A DNA stretch of 64,000 bases from assembly GCF_004798865.1 (NCBI RefSeq), contig NW_025336346.1, forward strand, positions 8,626,572-8,690,571, in the 5' to 3' direction. The position numbers and the translations under genes were made by a program. This document shows positions 48,591-59,500 of the stretch, piece by piece. The first letter of the stretch is position 1. Every line of letters starts with the position of its first letter. This DNA is from Varanus komodoensis (lineage: Eukaryota; Chordata; Lepidosauria; Squamata; Varanidae). The notes beneath the pieces are model-generated. The model searched no databases. It saw only the letters and a list, made by a program, of their open reading frames with translations, and had not been told where the DNA came from.

Positions 48591-49116
48591 CAGAGGTACC
48601 TTGGTTCTCGAACTTAATCCGCTCCAGGACTCTGGTTGTGATCCAGACTGGTCCTGAGCCAAGTCAAATTTCCCCATAAGGGTCAATGAAAATAAGGTTA
48701 ATCCATTCTGCAACTATTTTTTTTACTCACAAAAATATGAAGCAAAGTTACAAAGAATGACAAAGATCGCAGCCATCTCCCCACCCCACACAGCACTTGT
48801 GCGTAGGGGGGGAGATGGGCGTGATTGTGGGAGTGCTGGGGGGGAGGCAGGCACGGGGGAGTGTTGTGCACAGGGGGAGGCGGGCGCGGGTGCATGGGGG
48901 AAGGTGGATGCAGGTGCACTCGGGCAGGGAACATGGGTGCAATCGCAGCCATCTCCCCCCTCAGCATGATGCGGCCATTTCATGCAGGGAAGGCGGGCGT
49001 GCTTATGATCGTCACCTGATGCAGAGTTTGCAACCTGCAGCAAAATGTTTATGAAATTTCTATTCGCAACCTGATTTGGTCATGAACTGAGGCGTTCGTG
49101 AGCCAAGGTACCAGTG
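48591..49116. mobile_element. Tc1/mariner (Tigger-like) MITE with TA duplication
   Basis: The left end CAGAGGTACCTTGGTTCTCG and the right end GAGCCAAGGTACCAGTG are inverse to one another and flanked by TA on both sides (48589-48590, 49117-49118). The middle (about 48780-48970) is a G-rich imperfect repeat tract (GGGGGGGAGATGGGC and GGGAGGCGGGCGCGGG) whose strands are open in several frames; these frames are artefacts of composition. Confidence 0.85.
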
Positions 49117-49118
49117 TA

Positions 49119-49894
49119 GTTTAAAACGCCTTCCTTCAGCTTCGGCTGATTAATCAGCTGCGCCCCTACCTGGAGTACGACTGCCTGGCGATGGTGACAC
49201 ACGCGCTGGTGACTTCCCGCCTAGACTTCTGTAACGCGCTTTACGTGGGGCTTCCCCTGAAGACAGTCCAAACACTTCAATTGGTGCAAAATAGAGCTGC
49301 CAGGTTGCTGACGGGGACGGGGCATTATGCTCACATGACTCCAGTCCTCCGTCAGCTTCACTGGCTTCCCATTGAAGCCTGGGCCCAATTCAAGGTGTTG
49401 GTTATGACCTATAAAGCCCTAAACGGCTTGGGTCCTGGCTACCTGAACGAGCGCTTACGTCCGTATATGCCCGACCGCCCTTTGAGATCTGCGGGAGAGT
49501 CCCTTCTCCAGGAACCCTCCATGAAAGAAATTAGGAGAGTAAGTACCCGGAAGAGGGCTTTCTCTGCGGTGGCGCCCAACCTATGGAATTCACTCCCCAA
49601 AGAGGTCCGCCTGGCACCGTCGTTACTGGTTTTTCGGCGCCAGGTAAAGACCTTTTTATTTAAACATCATTTCAATTGTTAAAACATATGATCAGGCCAT
49701 GGCAACTTCTTCTTCCTTCTCTTTCTCCTCCTATATTTTTATTTTATACTGATAATTTTAATTTTATATTTGTAAATCAATGTATTTTTTGTATTTTTAT
49801 ATTTAATGGTACTTTATTATGTACTATTGTATTTCAATGTATTTTATCATGTTGTAAGCCGCCCCGAGGTTTCGGCAAGGGGCGGCATAGAAAT

Positions 49895-49929
<35 letters not shown>
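49119..49929 (+). mobile_element. L2/CR1-clade LINE 3' end, recent
   Basis: 5'-truncated copy that begins within a few bases of the Tigger-like MITE. One open frame of 163 codons (49191-49682) covers the RT C-terminus: LVTSRLDFCNALYVGLPLKT, LRQLHWLPIEAW, YKALNGLGPGYL and AFSAVAPNLWNSLPKEVR. It is followed by a UTR with the inverted motif GCCGCCCCGAGGTTTCGGC/AAGGGGCGGC and an (ATA)n tail at about 49893-49928. The intact frame points to a young insertion compared with the copies at 1 and 34 kb. Confidence 0.92.
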
Positions 49930-49931
<2 letters not shown>

Positions 49932-50084
49932 GTATAGTGGCTGTGCCCCCTTGTAAATATAGTCACTCTACTGCAAAGAACAGAAAAGCTAGGCAACAGA
50001 GAACAGCACATGTTCAGAGGCACTCTTGTCAAAAAGCAGTGGCAGCAACATTCCACATTTCAAAAACAACAACGTGTCTTGAAC

Positions 50085-50400
50085 CACCTAAAAACAGGTG
50101 CCACAGCCTTTTGGACCTGTGGGCACATTTAGGAATCTGTCAAACTGCTGTGGGCATCATTGCAAATTGTCTCCCACGGAGGATGCGGCTAGTCATAGAC
50201 TGGCTGCTGTGGAGACCTGGCTAAGCCAACCCTACATTACAGTGGTGGTAAGAGAAACTATAGCAAGGCTAAAAAGCAGAGAAGGGGAGAAACAGCAAGG
50301 CAAAAAGTTGAGGAAAGAAATAGCGGGGCTAGAGAGCGAGGGAAAATAGCAAGTCGAACGAGCAGAAGGGAATAAGAGATTACGACAAAAGGCTCTGCAG
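50085..50400. mobile_element. hAT-like MITE abutting the CENPP/NOL8 promoter
   Basis: Starts with a hAT-type head (CAGCCTTTTGGACCTGTGGG, GCACATTTAGGAATCTGTCA) and passes into a purine-rich stretch. The reverse complement of that stretch carries CTCTAGCCCCGCTATTTCTT, as in the 5.2-kb repeat. The right end was not located. Confidence 0.6.
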
Positions 50401-50454
50401 GGAGAGAAAACTGCCCTACTTTTCCAAAGATTTTTTTTTTGGGGGGGGGGGAGC

Positions 50455-50900
50455 TTTGTCGTTGCTGTTGCGGAAGCCGGGGACGGGGGAGGTTTGCGGG
50501 CACCGCTGCAGTCCCCGCGGCACCGCCTGTGAAGCGACGCCCGGATCCTCGCCTAAGCCGTTCCGGACCCAGCCCGCCCCGAAAGCGCCCCCGGACAGCC
50601 GCCTTAGCCCTGCAAGCCGCGAGGATGCCTCTGCCCCGCAGACTGCCGCGGCTGCGCTTCCCCGAAGCGGCCCCCGCCCCGCCCCAACCTACCAGGGATC
50701 GGGCCAGCCTTGGCCGCAGCTGCCGAACGTTTCTCTCCCCTTCTGAACTAACCGCCAAATAAAGCGCCACTGAGGCAGTACCATCGCGTAGACTGCGAGA
50801 GGGGGAAAGGGAGGAGAAGATGGCCGGGGAAGTCACAGACCGAGCTTTAGAACCGTCTGCCTCCTTCGAAGCCTGCAGTAAAACCTCTGGGTCCTTGCCG
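50455..50900. promoter_or_regulatory. CpG island 1, probable CENPP-side promoter
   Basis: Strongly GC- and CpG-rich, unlike the AT-rich surroundings. A YY1-like AAGATGGCC lies at 50817-50825 and an ETS/GABP motif CCGGAAGT at 50994-51001. On the minus strand CTG|GTAGGT (exon end 50693) could be the donor of a non-coding CENPP first exon. Long open frames here on both strands reflect lack of stop codons in GC-rich DNA. Confidence 0.65.
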
Positions 50901-51884
50901 CGAAAAGAAAAAAATCCTGTGGTCGAAGGGGAAGTCTATCGCCTCGTTGCTTGGCATTCTCTCTCCCCCTTCCTAGCAGTCATATAGTTCAGTCCGGAAG
51001 TGTCTGCGATATAACTGACCGGCTGGGAAACAGTGGCCCCGGCCGCTTCATAGAGATTAGAAAAAATTAGAGAGCGAAGAACCATCGTTTCGGGGAGGGG
51101 GAAGCAAGTGGTCTTCAGTCCAAGTGCCATGAAGCTCGCAGCTGCGATTGCATCCGCCCCACTAGTTTGCCTTGGGAAGTGCGTGCCGACTCCCTTTGGC
51201 TGTCCTGTTCGCAGGGGAGAACTTCACGCCCCTTCTTTGCTATGAGTGTCTTCTTTGGGGGGTGGAAATCCACATCAGCCCCTGACTGTTAGTAAGTGAC
51301 AGCGCCGGCTCTGACCTCTACTACGATATTTGTGTGTGCTCTTCAACAGCTCCAGCGGATGTGTGCTGTGCTTGGTGTTCTTAAGGCTGCAGTCCTGCCC
51401 ACTCCGGTCTGGGATAGGACCTGTCGCACTGAATGAAGCGCAAAAAATTGCCCGGAGCGCCGGGGCACTGTGGTCCTAAGTGACGGCTGGTGCAGCCAGG
51501 GTAGGACCCTGGAGCCAAAGTCCAGGGCCCTGGAGCCGAGGGGGGCCGGTAAAGCGGCAAGCATAAGCAAACCCCGTTTTATTCCTATAAGGATGATGAT
51601 GCTGTGATTGAAGTGTGTTTAAAGGGGATAGCTGCACATGTTTGGCGTATTTGTTAGGGGTTCGACAAACATACCAAGAAATAGAATTAATTACAAGGCA
51701 CGGGATGGAGAGTGCTAACGGTCATATTGTGTGCTTGGCAATTAACTAATACAGGTGACCATCTAAAGCCGCCCCTGCCGAGAAACCATTAAATCTGAGG
51801 ATCAAGTTGCTTTTCTGCACACGAACATCCATACGTTGGGGGGGGGGCAACCTTGAAATCTTTTGCAGGGGAACGAGTCTTTTC

Positions 51885-51975
51885 AAGCTGGTGCCCTCCA
51901 GGCGTCCGAGACTGCAATTCTCTCCTTCCCTGGTAATGATGGGAATTGCAGGCCAGCACCTTTGGAAGGCACCAG
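51885..51975. repeat. Palindromic MITE between the two CpG islands
   Basis: Left arm CTGGTGCCCTCCAGGCGT with CTGCAATTCTC, right arm TGATGGGAATTGCAGGCCAG with CCTTTGGAAGGCACCAG. Longer relative of the hairpin at 44.2 kb. Confidence 0.65.
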
Positions 51976-52034
51976 GCTGGGCCGCTCTCGCATGCAAATA
52001 ATTTAACGCTGGAGTACAGTGGAGGGCTGCTGCA

Positions 52035-52430
52035 ACACCATCCCGTCTCCCTCCTCCTCAGCCCTCCTATCCTCGGGGACAGGCAAAAAACGGCGCCGTT
52101 GCAGGGGCTGCTTAGGGGCCGCAGTTCCTCCTCTCTCGCGGCGGACGCACGAACTAGGGCTTGCCGGCTGCACGTCCGGCAGTTCCGCGGAACGCGTTGC
52201 TCCGGAGTGCGTGGCGGAAGTGGAGCGGGGGGGAAAGCACGCGAGGAGCGCTCTGTTGGGACCACGCCGGGAGGGTCTGCCGGGCAGCGTGGAGGGGCTG
52301 AGCCGGTCCTTGCAGTTCCCGGCGGGTCTCCCTTCCTGGGCGCTCGCTCGCTTGCCTGGGCTTGGTGGGGAAAGGAGGAGCGCCGCAGCGCATTCGCGAT
52401 CTCTTGCGGCGCAGCCGCGAGCATCCTAAG
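52035..52430 (+). promoter_or_regulatory. NOL8: CpG island 2, probable NOL8 promoter and first exon
   Basis: CpG-dense block with an ETS-like GCGGAAGT (52214-52221). A good donor CCTAA|GTAAGC (exon end about 52428) could close a non-coding NOL8 first exon, to be joined at the acceptor TTGCCTTATAG (53390) in front of the start-codon exon. The spacing fits; no transcript evidence. Confidence 0.6.
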
Positions 52431-53447
52431 TAAGCCCTCTTGGTTTCGGGGTGGGAGTGTCAGGGACCGACCTGACTTTCTCTTGCGGGCTGATTGCGGG
52501 CACGTCATTCAGAAGGAAGCTTCGTCGAGCGAATAAGCTAAGGACTGTAGGAGGAAGTCCGCTTATGAGAGCAGCTTTAATTCGGACCATCCGAGCGCTC
52601 AAATGCAGCAACCGCCGCTGTGTCGCGCTTCACTTTTCCCTCCCTGGTCAAAACGTCAGAAGCAGTTGCGAGTTACCATTTCGAAAGCAGACGCTTAGGG
52701 CTCGCTCTTCCAAGCTGGGTCAGTACCTTCCATTAGGGATTTTAGACTTCTGGTGTCCTCGCTGTTTTCGAGCTACTTAGGTCGCAATCCTGTGCAAGTT
52801 CAGGCGGAAGTTGAAGGCTTTTTTCTGTCTAAAATGGCATAACTTTCTGGCTGAACTCCTAAATGCAAGTTCATAATGATATGGTTGAACTGTGGTAAAT
52901 TGGAATTAAAGTGATGATAGGTTGGATGGGGTATTCACACTTGGTGGTAAACTGTTGTTTAATGCTACACGCATAAGCAAAAAGGAGTTTGCATACCCCT
53001 GACTCCATGCTCTTGCATGACCTGGAGAACTAAACCAGAATTTAGATTAACTTTAGCAGATTCCTGACTTAGTACTACATACACACCAAAACTCTTGCTA
53101 AGAAAGTGTTTTTGCTGGATTGGTTAAGGAGCTAAAACTCATTTTAAACTGAAACACCTGATTTGCAACAGATCAGGTATCTAAATTCTGGTAGGCATGA
53201 TTTATTTATTCTCACAAGAAAAATGAAAGTGTCCACAAACTGAACACAGGCCTTGAGGGTTATTGTCTGTTTCCTGTCCTTGGTTTGGATGATCTAGTCT
53301 GCTGTCCTGCTGTCCTATATTTTTGAATTGCTTAAATTTATTTTTGGATGATAATGTGTATAATTTCAGTGTTAAACATTTGCCTTATAGAAAAGCCATA
53401 CCTGTAAGAGGACATGATAGACTAGCACATTTGCTGAATTTTTTAAT

Positions 53448-53586
53448 ATGGAGCAAGCTGCAGTTACAAAGCGACTATATGTTGGAGGACTTGGCCATAC
53501 CATTTCTGAAGCTGAATTACAGGAAAGATTTGGCAAGTTTGGAACTGTTAAAGAAACAGAAATTGTGACCCGGAAGGATGAACATG
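53448..53586 (+). CDS. NOL8: NOL8 coding exon 1 (RRM start)
   Basis: MEQAAVTKRLYVGGLGHTIS to TRKDEH. The ATG has G at +4. Upstream stops and the acceptor at 53390 favour this start. The donor is CATG|GTAATA, phase 1; without splicing the frame runs on into the intron. Confidence 0.95.
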
Positions 53587-56500
53587 GTAATATATTTATA
53601 CTGTTTAAAAGTACTTGCATTACAAAAATAGCAGCCAGGGTAGTAACCAGTAATATTATTCTAGTAACACAAATTACATTGTGTTACCATAAGCATAAGC
53701 AACCTCTAGCTCAACACCAATAGCATTAGTCTTTGTGATGGGTTTTCCAAGAAATCCTGTCACACAAGGTGATGTTATTGGATTTGCACCAGAGGTTCCT
53801 TGTACTAATAAAATGGCATTGTCAAATGTTGTAAGACTACAATTCAGTCTACACACATACCTAGGAGTAATGTCTGATCACAGCAGGCCTTGCTTTTGAA
53901 TAAACATGCATACAATTATACTGATATTTTTCTATTCTAAAATTTTCTTTTTGGTAAGCTGTTTCTTTTTAAAGTCTGTTTTTGGATTAATTAGATTCTC
54001 ATTCTTGAACAGGAAATCCTACAAAAACCTTTGCATATATCAACATCACCCTGTCAGAAAAAGAACTCAAACAATGTAAGTATGTGAACTTTGTTGGCAG
54101 TGTAACTTCTTGTAAGTGTGTCTCAGGTACTGAAACAAAACTGGTTAATAACACTGAAATCTGTAGGTAGGAAAACACTTTTGATTTACACAACTCAAGT
54201 GCATATTGATCTAATGTTTTTCTTGCACTTATAGTCTCTATGTTTAATTTTAAGCTGAGCCTCTTGAAGAACTTGAAAATATCTGTGTGTGTATTCTTGT
54301 AATAAAAGTAGAATATTCCCAATTTATCCCAACTGCTGTTGGAGAACCTTAAAGAAATCCTTTTATGAAATTACTCTGTGTGGATTTTAATATTTACATG
54401 TGAACTACTTAAAGATTTTATATTTCAGAAATGTATCAAAATAAATATATGCCTTCATATAATTTCATGCATGCTCCTATAATCATATTTCTGTTCAACC
54501 CTTTACTGATGTGATTTATTTCTGTTAATATCAATCCTACATTCCTGTTTTCTCTAAGACTTATAAAAACCTCTTCTTCCTTGCTTACCAAGCTACCCTT
54601 TAACATTCTTTCAAGTGAGAGAAACATGTGCATGTGGCTGAATTAGTATTTGAAGCCCATGTTTCCCAGTTCTCAACCCAATTTACCTATCCACTAGGCT
54701 GTATTGTTTTTCTCCTTGATCAGCAGTACTTGAGATAATTTGGTAGTTGTTGAAAACCGCTTAAAGTCCTGTAGGACTATAATAAATTAATAAACAATGG
54801 CTTATCAATATATAAGTTAAAACATTGTTTCTGTTTACATTTTCTTTTAAAAGGTATATCTGTTCTAAATAAGACAAAATGGAAAGGGGGGATGCTACAA
54901 ATAGAATTAGCCAAAGAGAGCTTTTTGCACAGGTAATTCTTGACACTTTACAAACAACTTTTATTGAATTCCATGGGGTGCTTTATCAGAGGGTTTTTAT
55001 GTTTTTTTGGTATATAAATGAATACATCTATAGGATTTTCACAGACATAATCATTTGGAGTTAAGCCAAACATTTGCTTTTTATTAAGCTTCAGAAAAGT
55101 ATTTTTCCATGGGTGTTGGTTTTGAGGCATAGGACGTACACTATAACAGATTGCAATAATTGAATTGTGCAGAAAAGAAGAAATCTATACAAATGTTGGA
55201 TGGACAGAGGTCAAACTTGCAGAACCAGCTTTTTATGTGTACCTCAGTGTCCACCGAAAGTGGGAGGGAAAACTCTACACTTATAATTAAGGAATAAAAT
55301 GCTTTCTTTTCTTCTCTTTATCAGAACTTGACTTCACCATTCTCACACAAAAAATTTACTTCTCATATTCTTAATTTTAAAAGCATTACAGGGTGGTTGA
55401 TGACCATTGTTGCCAGTATTGTGAAATGGGAGACAAAAACATGTAAATGTCAGGGATTTGCAGGCTCTGAGCTAGACTCAAGCTGCATGCATGTATACAA
55501 GCTCTTGATGCTCTTTTCAATCTCTTTCTCTTGACAAACTGCACTTATGTGCTGCCATACAGACTAGCACAGGAACGTCAAGAGGCAAAGATAAAAAGGG
55601 AAAAAGAAGACAGTAATGGTAGGGCCAGCATTACCGAATCGATGAAGAAGTCTGGAGTTGTAGATTTTAATTTGAAAGCAGTACCAGGAACAGAAGTGCC
55701 CAACCATAAGGTATGAGAAGTTTATTGGAAGTCATCTAATTGGTAGGCATGATGATGTTAGTCAAATTTTAGATTTAAAGGGTTCCCAGTAAAAGTTGTT
55801 TCTTATCATCTGCACTATCACTTATATGCGTCTTTGTTAAAGTTGTTGCATTTGATTTCCAAAAGCCATGATAAATTATGTGGAGGGAGATATCTGAAAG
55901 ACAAGTTCTTTCCAATTGAATCTTCCTGCAGTTTAAGTTTTGCTTCAGAAGCCCCTCTGTATGTTTCACCACTAAAACAGGCTTGGTTGGTGGGACAAGG
56001 TTTTCTCTGTGGTGGCCACGTAATTGTGGAACTCTTTCCCTAAAGATGCTAGACTGGCATCTTCTGTGTTTAGTTTTAGATAGGCTACCACAACCATTTT
56101 TCTATGTGACTTTTGAATTATTTTAAATGTGTTAGCTCTGTTTGTCTGTGCGAGATGTTTTAAAGTTACTTAATTGTTTTAAAGTTTCAAATTGTATGGA
56201 CAAGTAACTCAGAAATAATTCTATAATTTTGTTCTCTTTCATAGAACTGGGTTGTTGGCAAATTCGGCAGAGTTTTACCCATCCTCCACCTGAAAAGTCA
56301 ACACAAAAACAAAATATCCTTTTCTGAAGACTAGGTAGATGTTAGACACAGGTAGTTATCACTACCCAGTTCCTAATACTGGGTTGAACCCAGATTCTTT
56401 CTTCAGTCACTAGAAGGATAAGACTGGCAGACATGCCCTCTCAAGAGAAATATCCTTCTGATGAAGATGCTTAATACAAGCCACCACTTACTATGGGGGG

Positions 56501-59500
56501 CAGGAACCTGCAGCTTTCATGTGATGTTGGTTTGTGATTCCAGCCATGTCTATTTATTGGCCTGGCTGACTGAGACTGAGAGAGTTCAGCAACATCCAGA
56601 GGATTATATGCATAAGTTGCCCCCGCCGGTCCGCAGTGTGATAACTGCAGCTGTACCAACCTGTGGCTGGTCTAAAACAAAAGAAATCAAACAGGGACTA
56701 TCAGTTGAAATCATTAATCAAGAATAATGAAGAGCCCCAAGAATGCAACAAATACGTTGTGTTAAAAATATTCTGAACTGAATGGTTCTAAAAATGTTTG
56801 CTTGTGTGTGATTAGAAGTAGCATGTATGCAGTATCCTTTTAATGTTTGTGTACATTGATGCAGGAGATGAGGTTTCAGTGACTCAGCAATGAGGAATTG
56901 GCTTGCTGCCAGCTAGGGTTGTGTGGCTGTGCATATTTTTTTCCCCTACAATGTGGCTTGGCTTGCTGTTCTTCATGTGTGGGTGCAATGCATGCAAACT
57001 GTTTGAAGTGTTTTGTTAATGCTGTTTCAGGATGTGTCTGTATTTATGGCACAGCAGCTGTACTGTTAGCAGAGATCTGGCTTTGCATGTGGACACCATG
57101 GTCATGTGTTTCCTTTCAGTTCTTTGGTTCCTGGGTGGTGTACTTGAACATCTTCAAAATGCATTACATAAGCAATTTAATAACAACACATAATCCTATA
57201 TCAGGCGATAACATGATTACACTGTAGCCTAAACCTGCTCAACTATAATTGGACTAGTTTATCATGCAACTACTTTTCTTTTGGAATGCAGGGAGACAGG
57301 ATTCTCTTTAAAATTAGTGTTTTCTTTTTAAAAGAAGGAAAGCAAGCAAAGCTTTCTCTTAAATTTCTGAATTTTTGCCAGCAGAAGGGTAGTTATTTTC
57401 CTTAATTCAAGGGATGACATCATAAAATATGACCCTTCCAGATATTGCCATAATATAAAAAAACTGGATCAAGACCTTCCTGAAACAGTTTCCATTTCCC
57501 AGCTTACTTGGCATCTGGAAGAAGGTGATGATATCATAAGTAAGAAACGGCAAGGACAGTTTCCTGTAACCAAGAAGCCACCTAAAAAGAAAATGAAAGT
57601 ACAAGACAAGGATAGTTTAAGCAGGACAGAACTGAATTCATGTTGTCAGTTTTCATCAGGAGCAACAAACAGAGCCCAAGCAAAAGTGGTTCAAAACCAA
57701 ACACCTGATACAAAAAAGCAAAGCAAAGAGTGCTTTGTAGCTCAGAGGCTTGGAACTGGTTTAACATCTTACAGGAATATGAATAAATTGTCTGACAATG
57801 CTATGGATTCTGAAGAAGAAGAAGAAATCAGAGCCATCATAACACGAGAAAAAGAAGTGCTCAAAGATAATCATGGTACTGAACCTGAAGATAATGTGGA
57901 AATTGTCGGAGACGAGTTTGAGCTGAAATATAATACTCATTGGTCTGTACAAAAAGCTTATGATGTCAAGGCAGCATGTAATGGCATGGTAAGGACTGAT
58001 GAAAATGAATCCAGTTATGATTCAGCTGACACAGATGAAATTATAGCAGTGACTAGAATGCCAAATAGGAAAAATACTGATGCTCTAAAGGGACCTAAGG
58101 CAGGCAACAAAGGAATGGATGGCACGTCTGAGAAAGGCATATTAACGCATGGTGCAGGTTCTAGATCTTCTGACTCAAATGGGTTAATACTTGATAAACA
58201 AAAAGTGCAAGAAGGATCAGTGCCTGAAAAAGCAAGATATACTACGGCTGCTCAGATTCCTGAACAGAGCAGTGTCAATAATAAATGCAAGTCTGAGGAC
58301 GGCGAAAGTTCTGATTCATCTGTTGGCACAAGTGAGCCTGATGGTGATTATGAAGCAGTGATGCAGAGCTGCTTCAGACTTGATCTTACATTAGAAGACT
58401 TGGAGAGATTAGCCAGTGAAAAGATCGACACTACAGATGAAGATGATACGGGAAGTAACCAAAGCAATATTCAGTGCAGCAACAATGCATCTCCCATTAA
58501 TAGTACTAGCAGTAATATAAAGAAAAACACAAGTAGCCCTACTCTGAAAAAATACATCTGCCCAGAGGAAATTGTTTCCGCCCTTCTAGAAGAGAGTTCT
58601 GATGAAGATAATCCAAAGAAAAAACATGTAAAGCCGAAAGTTCAGCCTTTCAGAGGAATAGGGTCCCTAAATATGAAACTGACTAAGAATGAATTAGGCA
58701 CACAAAAAGGTATAGCTAATCAGACTACTTCTAACCCTGTTCATCTAGACATTCTGAAAAATGTTACAAGCCCTCGGAGCTCAGACTCTGCAAGTGAAAG
58801 GGTTAATCACAAATCACTTTCACTAAAAGAAATTAAATCAGACTCTCACAAAGAAAGTCGTTTATTAAAACCTGACATTTCTGACACTTCCAGTGCAGAA
58901 GCTGGCAAAGTGGAAAGCAGTGATGTGAGTGTCACATCTAAAGAAAAGCAATCCAAAAATGTCAAATCACTTTCCAAGAGATCCAGAGTAGAATCTCCCA
59001 TTGAAGTTTCCAGTCTTGTACAGAGTAAGAATTTAAGTAGTCCTCTGAAAAAGGAAGCAGCCTTTCTGGACTCTGTAAATACTACAAGCAAGTCAGATAC
59101 AAAGGCAAAACAGCTGCAGGATAATGAAAGACGGCTGACAGCTCTGCAGGAGAGGCAAAAAGAACGAGAACTGCAGAAGAAACTTATCCATGGAGCTTTG
59201 ACCAGTGTGGTAGCTTTATTTTTATACTTTGTGTTTATTGTGAAAGTTTGTTCATGCAATGGGACTTCCCTATCTTCCTTTCCCCAGATCTGTTCCAAAG
59301 GGTCTCCTAAACCTCCAGAGCAGATTTGGGGCATGTGCAACAGCCTGCAGGAAAGGAAGGGGAATTGGTTTTCCACTGGCAGCACACTACCATTAAATAC
59401 CGACCTAGTAGTTGTATAGAATATTTGAAGATACAGAACTGGAACTTGGGTAAATAGCAGCATTAGATAGCTTTAGTAAATAAAGTATTTGTAATAGTGG

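Noticed and set aside
48698-49054. Overlapping frames rich in G, R, H and P near 48.7-49.0 kb
   Set aside because: They are translations of the G-rich tract inside the Tigger-like MITE.
50258-50836. 192-codon minus-strand frame and overlapping frames in CpG island 1
   Set aside because: Stop codons are rare in GC-rich DNA; composition is R/A/P/G-rich with no domain, and frames overlap on both strands.
51789-52508. 239-codon minus-strand and 196-codon plus-strand frames in CpG island 2
   Set aside because: Same GC artefact, no recognisable family, and they overlap the probable NOL8 first exon.
59210-59419. C-terminal 70 codons of the long NOL8 frame, hydrophobic (ALFLYFVFIVKVCS), hinting at a membrane anchor
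   Set aside because: It lies after a good donor and has no counterpart in human NOL8, whose sequence continues in the next exon; read as intron.
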